Positions 16,408 to 25,036 of a DNA stretch of 64,000 nt are shown in pieces. The position numbers and the translations under genes were made by a program. The DNA is from Brachybacterium alimentarium (GTDB lineage Bacteria > Actinomycetota > Actinomycetes > Actinomycetales > Dermabacteraceae). The notes under the pieces were generated by a model that saw only the letters and a list, made by a program, of their open reading frames with translations, was not told the DNA's origin and did no database searches. Within the stretch, counting starts at the first letter, position 1. The number at the start of each line of letters is the position of its first letter. Location: NCBI RefSeq assembly GCF_002332425.1, contig NZ_NRGS01000004.1:1-64000 (forward strand), given 5' to 3'.

Positions 16408-17385
16408 TCAGCCGCCGGCGACGCACACGCGCAGCGCACCGGGGCGGAGACCGATCCGGGCGCTGCGGGCGAGGCCCACGCTGTCGCCGTCGAGCTGCAC
16501 CCCGTAGGGCGTCCCGAAGCGGACCTCGAACGTCCGTCCCCGGGCGTAGACCAGAGCGTGCAGCCCGGGGGCGAGCCGCAGCATGCTCCGGCCGAACCGC
16601 GACCGGTGCGCCACTCCCTGCGCCGTCAGACGGGCCCCGATCCGGGCCCATCCCAGGCGGCGCGCAGGGCGCAGCATGACCACGTCGAGGAGGCCGTCAT
16701 CGAGGGCGGCCTCCGGCAGCAGCAGCATGCCGCCGGTCAGCGTGCCGCAGTTGCCGATGATGACCGTGTGGGCGCGAGCCGTCCGGATGCGCCCGCCATC
16801 GATCCGATATCGCAGGTCCAGCGGCCGGTGCGCGAGGAGCGAGCGCGCGATCGGCGGCACATAGGCGAGCCAGCCGATGATCCGCTTCGCCAGCGTGCTC
16901 GTGGTGCGAGCCATCTCCGCATCGAGGCCTATACCGGCCATGACCAGGAACATCCGCGTGGTCCACTCCCCCGCCTCGTCCTCGAGCTCGGCGACCCCGA
17001 CGTCGACCGGACGCGTCGCCCCGGAGAACGCGGCGGCGACCGGCGCGGTGGGCTCCCCCAGCGGGAGGCCCAGGTTCCGCGCCAGCAGATTGCCGGTCCC
17101 GAAAGGCAGCAGGGCGAAGGGGGTCCCGCTGCCCAGCGCCGCCTCGGCGACGATGCGGGCGGTCCCGTCGCCCCCGGCCACGATCACGACCGACGGGGCA
17201 CCGGCGAGCGCGCGGGCCGCCGCGCCGCGACCCGAGTCCTCCCGAGCCGTCGCGAACCACTGCGAGGCGCCCCAGCCGTGGCGGCGCTCCTCCTCCTCGA
17301 CGACACCGCGCACCCGGTCCAGGGGCACCGTGACCGGGTTGTAGACGATCGCTGCGTGGTCGGCGGAAGGCCCGGCGGAGGACAT
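16408..17385 (-). CDS. Diacylglycerol kinase-family lipid kinase
   Basis: 325 residues. GGDGTARIVAEAALGS and LLPFGTGNLLARNLG are the nucleotide-binding and substrate motifs of the DAGK catalytic domain (DgkB/LCB5 branch). IGLDAEMAR and DDGLLDVVML follow as in bacterial members that phosphorylate diacylglycerol or a related lipid. There is no signal peptide; it is likely cytosolic or peripheral on the membrane. ATG 17385 is fixed by a TACGCT box exactly 6 nt upstream (leaderless). It is divergent from the AI-2E gene across only 43 bp. Confidence 0.88.
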   Translation of the reverse strand: MSSAGPSADHAAIVYNPVTVPLDRVRGVVEEEERRHGWGASQWFATAREDSGRGAAARALAGAPSVVIVAGGDGTARIVAEAALGSGTPFALLPFGTGNLLARNLGLPLGEPTAPVAAAFSGATRPVDVGVAELEDEAGEWTTRMFLVMAGIGLDAEMARTTSTLAKRIIGWLAYVPPIARSLLAHRPLDLRYRIDGGRIRTARAHTVIIGNCGTLTGGMLLLPEAALDDGLLDVVMLRPARRLGWARIGARLTAQGVAHRSRFGRSMLRLAPGLHALVYARGRTFEVRFGTPYGVQLDGDSVGLARSARIGLRPGALRVCVAGG

Positions 17386-17391
17386 GTTCGG

Positions 17392-17401
17392 AGCGTAGCC
17401 T
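17392..17401. promoter_or_regulatory. Overlapping divergent -10 boxes
   Basis: AGCGTAGCCT holds a minus-strand TACGCT (17392-17397), 6 nt before ATG 17385, and a plus-strand TAGCCT (17396-17401), 7 nt before ATG 17409. The two boxes share the same TA, so both promoters cannot be melted by separate polymerases at once. Confidence 0.55.
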
Positions 17402-17428
17402 CCTGACCATGTCGACGTCGTCGCCGCC

Positions 17429-18568
17429 GTGGTCGTCGGCCTGCTGTGGCTCCTGGCCCGGGTCGCCCTGGTCGTGGTCGCCGCGCTCGTGGCGCTCATC
17501 CTCGCCTCCGCGGTCCGCCCGCTGGTCGGCTGGCTGGTCCGCAAGCGCTGGTCCCCGTTGCTGGCCACCATCGCCACCTTCCTGGGCACGCTGGTCGTCC
17601 TGGGCGGGGTCGTGACCGGGGTCGTCTTCGCCGTGCGCAGCGACTGGGACGAGCTGTCCAGCTCGGCGGTCGGCGGCTGGCAGGAGCTCCAGCGCGTCCT
17701 GCGCACCGGCCCCGTGCCCGTCGACACGGCCTCCATCGACTCCGCGCTGCAGCAGGTCACCTCCTTCATCACCAGCGGGACGTTCCTCGGCGGCGCGCTG
17801 AGCGGGCTCGGTGCGGCCACCGGATTCGTCACCGGCGCGGTGCTGATGATCGTCGTGCTGTTCTTCTTCCTGAAGGACGGCCCGATGCTGTGGAACTTCA
17901 CGCTGCGCTGGTTCCACGGCCCGACCCGCGCCAAACTCGCCGAATCCGGCGACCGGACCGTCCAGCTGCTGGGCGGATACGTCCGCGGCACCGCGACCAT
18001 CGCCGCGGTCGACGCCCTCTTCATCGGGGTACCGCTGGCCTTCCTCGGGGTGCCGCTCGCGGTGCCCCTGGCCGTCATCGTGTTCGTCGGCGCCTTCGTC
18101 CCGATCGTCGGAGCCACCGTCGCAGGAGCCGTCGCCGCCCTGGTGGCCCTCGTGACCAGCGGCCCCCTCATCGCCCTGGTCGTGATCGCCATCGTCGTCC
18201 TCGTCAATCAGCTCGAGAGCAACCTGCTCCAGCCCATCGTCATGGGGCGTGCGCTGAGCCTGCACGCCCTCGTCGTGCTGCTTGCGCTGGCCGTCGGCAC
18301 GATCGTCAGCGGCTTCTTCGGCGCCGTCCTCGCCGTCCCCCTCACCGCCGTGGCATGGGCGGTGATCCAGGTCTGGACCGACACCTACCAGGTGGGCGAC
18401 GACCCGGTCCTGGGGAAGGACCCCCGCACCCCCACGAACCGGGCGTCGTCGAAGGCGACCATCGCCGAACGGTGGAAGTACCAGCGGATGCGGCACGGCG
18501 CGGCCGCGGTCGACGAGGACGAGGACGAGGACAGGCCGGGCGAGGAACCCGACCGTCTACAGTCGTAG
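17429..18568 (+). CDS. AI-2E family membrane transporter
   Basis: About 379 residues with eight or so membrane helices in the AI-2E (PerM/UPF0118) pattern: paired N-terminal helices, a soluble segment with WDELSSSAVGGWQELQRVL, then [36 protein letters not shown] and SGFFGAVLAVPLTAV. Family members are exporters or Na+/H+ antiporters; the substrate is not shown. The C-terminal tail is acidic (DEDEDED). The start is uncertain: GTG 17429 is the only usable in-frame start, yet the promoter points to ATG 17409, which is out of frame and meets a stop at 17615. Either translation starts at GTG 17429 or the N-terminus carries a frameshift. Confidence 0.83.
   Translation: MVVGLLWLLARVALVVVAALVALILASAVRPLVGWLVRKRWSPLLATIATFLGTLVVLGGVVTGVVFAVRSDWDELSSSAVGGWQELQRVLRTGPVPVDTASIDSALQQVTSFITSGTFLGGALSGLGAATGFVTGAVLMIVVLFFFLKDGPMLWNFTLRWFHGPTRAKLAESGDRTVQLLGGYVRGTATIAAVDALFIGVPLAFLGVPLAVPLAVIVFVGAFVPIVGATVAGAVAALVALVTSGPLIALVVIAIVVLVNQLESNLLQPIVMGRALSLHALVVLLALAVGTIVSGFFGAVLAVPLTAVAWAVIQVWTDTYQVGDDPVLGKDPRTPTNRASSKATIAERWKYQRMRHGAAAVDEDEDEDRPGEEPDRLQS
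18558..18563 (+). promoter_or_regulatory. -10 box, leaderless gene at 18570
   Basis: TACAGT lies inside the end of the AI-2E gene and ends 6 nt before ATG 18570, which has no ribosome site of its own. Confidence 0.5.
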
Positions 18569-18569
18569 C

Positions 18570-19490
18570 ATGCAGCCGATCCCCCGCCACTGGGCCACGG
18601 TCCGAGAGGTCCGCACCACCTCCGAGGGCCGCGAGTTCGACCTGACGATCCACGGCTCCTCGGACGTCTCGCCCGAGGACGCCCGCCGCGACGCCCAGGA
18701 GCGCCTCGAGCGCCTGATCGCCTCCGGAGGCCCCGGGGCCGCGGTCGGCTCGGACATCGAGTACTACCCCGCGCGCCGCCTGCCCGAGGAGCTGCTCGAG
18801 GAGATCCACGCCCCGAGCGGCGCCCTGATCGCCGCGATCACCCGCAACCGCTACGGCGCCGCAGTGCTGAACACCGATGCGGTGCTGATCAGCGACATCG
18901 ATCTGCCCGCCTCCTCACGCCCGCCCGCCCGCGGGAAGCGCGGACTGCTCTCGCGCCTGTTCGGCGGCGGCGGTGCCGACGCGGCCGCCGAACCGGATCC
19001 TGATGCCCTCGGCCTGCCCGGCCCGGGGGAACGGGGCGACGCGCACTCCCGCATCGTCCAGCGCATCGAGGGGTTCGCGCAGGCGCATCCCGAGCTCGGG
19101 ATGCGCAGCTATCGCACCCGCAACGGATTCCGTGTGCTGCTCACCGGCGCCGGGGCGGAGCCCACCGGCGACCGCGCCCAGGAGCTGATGGCCGAGCTGC
19201 ACAGCGACCGCCTCTACATGCTGCTGAGCCGCGTGCACGACAGCTACCGGGCACGCCTGACCCCCAAGCCCTGGCGGATCGAGGTGGACCGCTTCGAACA
19301 GCTCGGCAGCCGCACCGCGCAGGACAGCGTCCACACCGACTGGGTAGAGCGCTACCGCGCCGCCTCGCGGGAGGTCGCGGTGTGCCGCCTGCTCACGGCC
19401 ACCGGACCCGCCCCCACGGAGGTCGAGCAGCAGATCATCGACCTGCACGACCGCGCCACCCGGCACGACTCGGGGCTCGCCCTGGCCTGA
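18570..19490 (+). CDS. Conserved-looking protein, unknown function
   Basis: 306 residues, soluble, no signal peptide. It appears to have two folded parts: about 1-105 (starting MQPIPRHWATVREVRTTSEG) and about 150-306 (RSYRTRNGFRVLLTGAG, then a basic RLTPKPWRIEVDRFEQLG stretch), joined by a Gly/Ala/Pro linker. It begins 1 bp after the AI-2E stop codon but has its own -10 box. I recognise no family. Strong GC3 bias over the full length supports a real gene. Confidence 0.78.
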   Translation: MQPIPRHWATVREVRTTSEGREFDLTIHGSSDVSPEDARRDAQERLERLIASGGPGAAVGSDIEYYPARRLPEELLEEIHAPSGALIAAITRNRYGAAVLNTDAVLISDIDLPASSRPPARGKRGLLSRLFGGGGADAAAEPDPDALGLPGPGERGDAHSRIVQRIEGFAQAHPELGMRSYRTRNGFRVLLTGAGAEPTGDRAQELMAELHSDRLYMLLSRVHDSYRARLTPKPWRIEVDRFEQLGSRTAQDSVHTDWVERYRAASREVAVCRLLTATGPAPTEVEQQIIDLHDRATRHDSGLALA

Positions 19491-19502
19491 CCTCGACGAC
19501 TC

Positions 19503-21089
19503 TCAGTGCTCGACGGTGGCCTTCTCCGACCCGGCACCGGTCATCGAGCGCACCTCCATCTCGGCCTGCTTGAGCTCGTTGTGCTCGGAGGAGGTCACCG
19601 AGCCCAGCCAGCCGAGGAAGAAGCCCAGCGGCACCGAGACCAGCGCGGGGTTCGTCAGCGGGAACCACGCGAAGTCCACGCCCGGGATCATCGCGGTCTC
19701 CGAGCCGGAGACCACCGGGGAGAACGTGATGAGGAACAGGGCGCTGAACAGTCCGCCGTAGATGCTCCACACCGAGCCGCGGGTGTTGAACCGCTTCCAG
19801 TACAGCGAGTACAGGATCGAGGGCAGGTTCGCGCTCGCCGCGATCGCGAAGGCGAGCGAGACCAGGAACGCCACGTTCTGCTCGGCGGCGAGGATGCCGC
19901 CGACGATGGAGACCGCACCGATCACCACCGCGGTGCGCCGGGCGACGGCGACCTCCTTCTTCTGGTCGGCCTGGCCGTGCTTGATCACGCCGTTGTAGAT
20001 GTCGTGCGCGAAGGACGCCGAGGCCGTGATCGTCAGGCCCGCCACCACCGCGAGGATCGTCGCGAAGGCGACCGCCGAGATGATCGCCATCAGCACGGTG
20101 CCGCCGACGGCGTACGCGAGCGCGGGAGCCGCGGAGTTGGATCCGCCCGGGAGCCCGGCGATCACATCCACCCCCACCATGTACGCGGCGCCGAAGCCGA
20201 GCACCAGGGTGCACAGGTAGAAGAACCCGATCAGGGCGATCGCCCAGACCACCGAGCGTCGGGCCTCCTTGGCCGTGGGCACGGTGTAGAAGCGCATCAG
20301 CACGTGCGGCAGCCCGGCGGCGCCGAAGACGAGCGCGATCGCGAGCGAGACGAAGCCCAGCTTCGAGGAGCCCGAGGTGCCGTACTGGAGCATCGGCTCG
20401 AGGATGGCGGTCCCGTCCGGATGGGAGTTCACCGCCTGGCCGAGCACGGCCGAGAGGTTGAAGCCGTTCAGGGCGAGGATCCACACGGTGGTGACGCCGA
20501 CGGCCGTGATCAGCAGGACCGCCTTGATGATCTGCACCCAGGTGGTGCCCTTCATCCCGCCGATCATCACGTACGCGATCATCACGAAGCCCACCACGGC
20601 GATCACCAGCGACTGGCCCACGCGGCCCTCGATGCCGATCAGCAGGGACACCAGCGCCCCGGCGCCGGCCATCTGGGCGAGCAGGTAGAAGAAGGTGACG
20701 GCGAGGGTGGAGGTTGCCGCGGCGGTGCGCACGGGGCGCTGCCTCATGCGGAAGGAGAGGACGTCGGCCATCGTGTACTTGCCGGTGTTGCGCAGCGGCT
20801 CCGCGACGAGCAGCAGCGCCACCAGCCAGGCCACCAGGAAGCCGACGGAGTACAGCAGGCCGTCGTAGCCGTACAGGGCCACGGAGCCGACGATGCCGAG
20901 GAACGAGGCGGCCGAGAGGTAGTCGCCGGCGATGGCGATGCCGTTCTGGCGGCCGGAGAAGCTGCGACCGCCGTGGTAGAAGTCGCTGGCCTTGGTGGTG
21001 GTGCGGGAGACCCTGATGACGACCACCAGGGTGACGACCACGAAGGCGAGGAAGATCGCGATGTTCAGGATCGGATTGCCGAACTCCAT
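19503..21089 (-). CDS. actP: Cation/acetate-type SSS symporter
   Basis: 528 residues, about 13 helices, solute:sodium symporter family. FYHGGRSFSGRQNGIAIAGDYLSAASFLG near the N-terminus, GTTWVQIIKA, and DIYNGVIKHGQ are typical of ActP/MctC, which import acetate, pyruvate or propionate with Na+ or H+. Its ATG shares one base with the stop codon of the DUF485 gene, the usual DUF485-actP pair. It ends 12 bp from the convergent gene at 18570-19490. Which monocarboxylate is preferred cannot be seen. Confidence 0.92.
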   Translation of the reverse strand: MEFGNPILNIAIFLAFVVVTLVVVIRVSRTTTKASDFYHGGRSFSGRQNGIAIAGDYLSAASFLGIVGSVALYGYDGLLYSVGFLVAWLVALLLVAEPLRNTGKYTMADVLSFRMRQRPVRTAAATSTLAVTFFYLLAQMAGAGALVSLLIGIEGRVGQSLVIAVVGFVMIAYVMIGGMKGTTWVQIIKAVLLITAVGVTTVWILALNGFNLSAVLGQAVNSHPDGTAILEPMLQYGTSGSSKLGFVSLAIALVFGAAGLPHVLMRFYTVPTAKEARRSVVWAIALIGFFYLCTLVLGFGAAYMVGVDVIAGLPGGSNSAAPALAYAVGGTVLMAIISAVAFATILAVVAGLTITASASFAHDIYNGVIKHGQADQKKEVAVARRTAVVIGAVSIVGGILAAEQNVAFLVSLAFAIAASANLPSILYSLYWKRFNTRGSVWSIYGGLFSALFLITFSPVVSGSETAMIPGVDFAWFPLTNPALVSVPLGFFLGWLGSVTSSEHNELKQAEMEVRSMTGAGSEKATVEH

Positions 21090-21496
21090 CAGAGGGCCCC
21101 TTCCAGCTCGTCACGGATCCGGGAGGAGACGGGATCGAGGGACTTGTTCGCGTGGCGGATGTACAGCCAGGTGATCAGGAACGTCATGAGGAACTGGCTG
21201 AATCCCATGAGGATCCCGAGGTTCAGGTTGCCGAACACGTGGATCGACATGAAGCCCTCGGCATACGTGGACAGCAGCACGTAGGTGAGGTACCAGACCA
21301 GGAAGGTGATGGTCATCGGGATCGCGAAGCCGCGGAAGCTGCGGCGCAGCCCCCTGAACTCCTCGGACTGCTGGACGGCGAGGAACTGCTCGGGAGTCGG
21401 TTCGGACGTTCCGGCGGATGATCGAGGGTCGACGGCGTCCTGGCCGTCGAGAGGGTCCGGCCGGGGGCCTGAGGATCCCTGGGGAGGGGTGGACAC
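21089..21496 (-). CDS. DUF485 small membrane protein
   Basis: 135 residues, two membrane helices (about 60-85 and 95-118) with the DUF485 core RSFRGFAIPMTITFLVWYLT and GFSQFLMTFLITWLYIRHAN. DUF485 proteins accompany ActP-type symporters and probably help their assembly or regulation. GTG 21496 is chosen because AAGGAG sits about 9 nt upstream; the longer frame has no support. It is the first gene of a two-gene operon with actP. Confidence 0.88.
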   Translation of the reverse strand: MSTPPQGSSGPRPDPLDGQDAVDPRSSAGTSEPTPEQFLAVQQSEEFRGLRRSFRGFAIPMTITFLVWYLTYVLLSTYAEGFMSIHVFGNLNLGILMGFSQFLMTFLITWLYIRHANKSLDPVSSRIRDELEGAL

Positions 21497-21610
21497 GGGG
21501 CACAACTCCTTCGTTCTGCTCTGCTGCCCGGGCAAGGGGGCTCCCGGGCTCCAGGTGACCCTAGCAGCAGTGATCCATGCCATAGGCACGCTCGGGGAGG
21601 ACCGCATTGC

Positions 21611-21616
21611 TACGTT
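21611..21616 (+). promoter_or_regulatory. -10 box, leaderless uvrA-like gene
   Basis: TACGTT ends exactly 6 nt before ATG 21623 and there is no ribosome site, so a leaderless mRNA is expected. Confidence 0.5.
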
Positions 21617-21622
21617 GGCCGG

Positions 21623-24196
21623 ATGGCTCTCCCTGATCTCTCCCCGCTCGGCGCGGACGACGGCTTCGTGCACGTGCGCGGCGCCCACCTGCACAACCTG
21701 CGGGACGTCGGCGTGGACCTCCCGCGCGGGAGGCTCGTCGCGTTCACCGGCGTCTCCGGCTCGGGGAAGTCGTCGCTCGCCTTCGGCACGATCCACGGCG
21801 AGTCCCAGCGGCGGTACCTCGAGTCCGTCGCGCCCTTCGCCCGACGGCTGATCGGCAGCGCGGTGGATCCTCAGGTCGAATCCGTGACCGGCATGCCGCC
21901 GACGGTGGCCCTCGAACAGCGCACCAGCGCGGGCGGCGCGCGCTCCACCGTGGGCACCACCACGAACCTCTCCAACGCGATCCGCCTGCTGTACTCACGG
22001 GCCGGAGACCATCCCGCCGATGTCCTCGAGCACGGATCCGCACTCCACAGCGGCCGTCTGACCTCGGACTTCTTCTCCCCAAACACGCCCGACGGCGCGT
22101 GCCCCCGCTGCCACGGAGCCGGCGTGCTGCGGGAGCCGACGGAGTCCTCGATGGTCCCGGACCCCTCGCTCTCGATCGCCGAGGGCGCGATCGCGGCCTG
22201 GCCGGGCGCCTGGCTGGGCAAGAACTTCCGGGACATCCTCGGCACCCTCGGCGTCGACCTCCACCGGCCCTGGCGCGACCTGCCTCCCGAGACCCGCGAC
22301 TGGGTCCTCCACACGGACGAGCAGCCCGTGGTCACCGTGCATCCCGAGCGCGAGCCCGGGCAGACCCAGGGCCCCTATCGGGGCCGGTGGCGCAGTGTCG
22401 AGCGCTACCTGCGGGACTCGGTGTCGAGCTCGGCGGCGGAATCCTCCCGACGCCGCGCGCTCACCCACTTCTCGGTCTCCACCTGCCCGCTGTGCGAGGG
22501 CCACCGCCTGGGGCCGGATGCCCTGCGCGTCACCTATGTCGGGGTGCCGATCTGGCGGCTCGCCCAGATGCCCCTGGACGACGTGCTGGCCCGGCTGACC
22601 CATCGTTCCGAGGCCCTCCCCGACCGCGAGGGCACCCCCGAGGAGGAGGCCGAACGCCTCCTGCTGCCGACGGTGCTGCCCGTGCTGGGCACGATCGTGG
22701 GCCTCGGCCTCGGGCACCTCGCCCTGGACCGCCCGGCCGGCACGCTGTCCACCGGCGAGCTGCAGCGCCTGCGCCTGGCCGCGCAGCTGCGCTCGGGCCT
22801 GTTCGGCGTGGCCTACGTGCTCGACGAGCCGTCGGCCGGACTCCACCCCAGCGAGAAGGGCGTGCTGCAGCATCTGCTGGAATCGTTCCTCGCCGAGGGC
22901 AATTCGGTGCTGCTGGTCGAGCACGACATGACGCTGGTGGCCGACGCGGACTGGATCGTCGACGTCGGCCCCGGCGCCGGCACCGACGGCGGCGAGATCC
23001 TCTACTCCGGAGTGGTCGACGGGCTCGTCGACACGGAGGACTCGGTGACCGCCCGCTACCTCGGCGCCGGCCCCCTCGTCCTGCAGGACGCCGCGCAGGT
23101 GCGCGAGCCCTCGGGTCTGCTCGAGATCGACGCCCTGACCGCCCGCACCCTGCGCGACGTCGATCTGCGCCTGCCGCTGGGCTCCTTCACCGCGGTCACG
23201 GGCGTCTCCGGGGCGGGCAAGAGCACGCTGGTCACGCAGTGCCTGGGCACGATCCTCGGCGAGCGGGTGCGCACCACCGTGGCGGACGAGCCCGATCCGT
23301 CGGCCGAGACGGATCGCGCCCCGGACCCCGGCGAGGCGAGCGGGTCCCTCCTGGACGACGACGCCGTGCACCACGGTGCGGTGCGCGGCGCCGAGGGCAT
23401 CGACCGCCTGGTGCACATCACGCAGAAGCCCATCGGACGCACACCGCGCTCGTGCCTGGCGACCTACACCGGGTTCTTCGACCGCGTGCGGCGGCTCTTC
23501 GCGGACACCCCCGAGGCCCGTCGGCGCGGCTGGGGCGTGGGCCGCTTCTCCTACAACGTCACGGAGGGGCGCTGCCCCGAGTGCCACGGCACCGGCCAGA
23601 TCGAGGTCGAGCTGGTGTTCCTGCCCGGCTCGTACGCGACCTGCCCGCGCTGCCACGGCACCCGCTACGGTCCCGAGACCCTCGAGGTGCGCTGGAAGGG
23701 CCTCACCATCGCGGACGTGCTCGAACTGTCCGTCGCCCGGGCTCGAGAGGTGTTCACGGGCGATCCCCGCATCTCCCGGGCGCTGGACGCCCTCGCGGCG
23801 ATCGGGCTCGGCTATCTCACGCTCGGGCAGCCGGCGACCGAGCTCTCCGGCGGCGAGGCGCAGCGGATCAAGCTGGCCACCGAGCTGCAGCGCTCGGTGC
23901 GCGGCCACAGCCTGTACCTGCTGGACGAGCCGACCTCCGGCCTCCACCCCGCCGACGTGGACCTGCTGGTGAGCGAGCTGAACCGGCTCGTGGACGCCGG
24001 GCAGACGGTGGTCGTCGTCGAGCACGATCAGCGGGTGATCGCCCAGAGCGACCACGTGATCGACATGGGCCCGGGCGCGGGAGACAAGGGCGGGCGGATC
24101 GTCGCCCAGGGCGCGCCGGCCACGATCGCCGACGAGCCCGCCGGTATGACCGGCACCGCGCTGCGTCGCGCGGCGCAGGCCCCCGTGGCACGGTGA
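21623..24196 (+). CDS. UvrA-like ABC ATPase, class II
   Basis: 857 residues, about 100 shorter than housekeeping UvrA. It has two ABC modules: Walker [21 protein letters not shown] near 47-66 and [11 protein letters not shown] near 530, with [12 protein letters not shown] and [12 protein letters not shown] signatures and [10 protein letters not shown] and [10 protein letters not shown]. Zinc modules appear as CPRCHG, CPLCEG, CPECHG and CPRCHG. The short length and reduced UvrB-binding/insertion region fit class II UvrA (UvrA2/DrrC type), linked to tolerance of DNA-binding drugs rather than general repair. No uvrB or uvrC is nearby. It is convergent with the ABC ATPase gene, with a 6-bp gap. 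Confidence 0.88.
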   Translation: MALPDLSPLGADDGFVHVRGAHLHNLRDVGVDLPRGRLVAFTGVSGSGKSSLAFGTIHGESQRRYLESVAPFARRLIGSAVDPQVESVTGMPPTVALEQRTSAGGARSTVGTTTNLSNAIRLLYSRAGDHPADVLEHGSALHSGRLTSDFFSPNTPDGACPRCHGAGVLREPTESSMVPDPSLSIAEGAIAAWPGAWLGKNFRDILGTLGVDLHRPWRDLPPETRDWVLHTDEQPVVTVHPEREPGQTQGPYRGRWRSVERYLRDSVSSSAAESSRRRALTHFSVSTCPLCEGHRLGPDALRVTYVGVPIWRLAQMPLDDVLARLTHRSEALPDREGTPEEEAERLLLPTVLPVLGTIVGLGLGHLALDRPAGTLSTGELQRLRLAAQLRSGLFGVAYVLDEPSAGLHPSEKGVLQHLLESFLAEGNSVLLVEHDMTLVADADWIVDVGPGAGTDGGEILYSGVVDGLVDTEDSVTARYLGAGPLVLQDAAQVREPSGLLEIDALTARTLRDVDLRLPLGSFTAVTGVSGAGKSTLVTQCLGTILGERVRTTVADEPDPSAETDRAPDPGEASGSLLDDDAVHHGAVRGAEGIDRLVHITQKPIGRTPRSCLATYTGFFDRVRRLFADTPEARRRGWGVGRFSYNVTEGRCPECHGTGQIEVELVFLPGSYATCPRCHGTRYGPETLEVRWKGLTIADVLELSVARAREVFTGDPRISRALDALAAIGLGYLTLGQPATELSGGEAQRIKLATELQRSVRGHSLYLLDEPTSGLHPADVDLLVSELNRLVDAGQTVVVVEHDQRVIAQSDHVIDMGPGAGDKGGRIVAQGAPATIADEPAGMTGTALRRAAQAPVAR

Positions 24197-24202
24197 GCGC
24201 GC

Positions 24203-25036
24203 CTACGCGGCGACCCTCGCCCCGGCGCGGGCCAGCCACCGGCCCTCGCGGCGCTCGATGACGATCGGATACGCGAAGCACTCGGTGATCTGCTCGGTGG
24301 TGAGCACCTCGGTCGCGGGCCCGGCGGTCTGCAGGTGCCCGTCACGCAGCAGCGCCGCATGGGTGGTGCTCTCGGGCAGCTCTTCGAGATGATGCGTGAC
24401 CAGCACCGTGGCGAGCGTGGGCTGGGTGCGGTGGAGGTCGTCGAGGGTCTGCAGGAACTGCTCCCGCGCCGCGACGTCGAGCCCCGTGGACGGCTCGTCG
24501 AGCAGCAGGAGCGCGGGATCCGGCAGCAGGGCGCGCGCGATGAGGGCGCGGCCCCGCTCGCCCTGCGACATGGTCAGCCAGCTGGAGGAGGCGATGTGCG
24601 CCAGGCCCAGCGCCTCGATCAGATAATCGGCGCGGGCCAGCACATCGGCGTCGGGCTCCCAGCGGGGCACCTTCTCCACGGTCCCGGTCGCCCCGGTGAG
24701 CACCACGTCCCGTGCGGTGAGCGGCGAGGCCAGCGGGTGGCGCGGATTGACGTGTCCGATCAGTGCGCGCAGCTCCCGGACGTACACGCGACCGAGCTGA
24801 TGCCCGAGCACGTGCACGGTCCCGCGGGTGGGATGCTCGACAGCGCCGCACAGGCTCAGCACCGTGCTCTTGCCGGCGCCGTTGGCCCCGATCAGCGCCC
24901 AGTGCTCCCCCGCGCGGACGGTCAGGTCGATCCCGCTGAGGATCGGGGTGCCCCCGCGCACGAAGTCGAGCGCGTCCAGGCACAGGACCTCTGCCCCGCC
25001 CGTGCTGCTGATGTGGTCAGCGCTGGTCACCGTCAC
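24203..25036 (-). CDS. Orphan ABC transporter ATPase
   Basis: 277 residues, one ABC domain: Walker [16 protein letters not shown], signature [16 protein letters not shown] (variant of LSGGQ), Walker [13 protein letters not shown] and switch His in VTHHLEELP. It resembles the YlmA/ModF type of stand-alone ATPases. No permease or binding protein is adjacent. Its GTG start overlaps the leuA stop (GTGA), so it is translated with leuA from the leucine-controlled transcript. That link to leucine supply is unusual and unexplained. Confidence 0.88.
   Translation of the reverse strand: MTVTSADHISSTGGAEVLCLDALDFVRGGTPILSGIDLTVRAGEHWALIGANGAGKSTVLSLCGAVEHPTRGTVHVLGHQLGRVYVRELRALIGHVNPRHPLASPLTARDVVLTGATGTVEKVPRWEPDADVLARADYLIEALGLAHIASSSWLTMSQGERGRALIARALLPDPALLLLDEPSTGLDVAAREQFLQTLDDLHRTQPTLATVLVTHHLEELPESTTHAALLRDGHLQTAGPATEVLTTEQITECFAYPIVIERREGRWLARAGARVAA

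Noticed and set aside
18540-18570. Operon of AI-2E gene and the 306-residue protein without own promoter
   Set aside because: A TACAGT box at exact leaderless spacing suggests the second gene also has its own promoter; simple co-transcription alone is not assumed.
21623-24196. Housekeeping uvrA
   Set aside because: About 100 residues short, no uvrB/uvrC context, and class II features; kept as a UvrA-like paralogue without a gene symbol.
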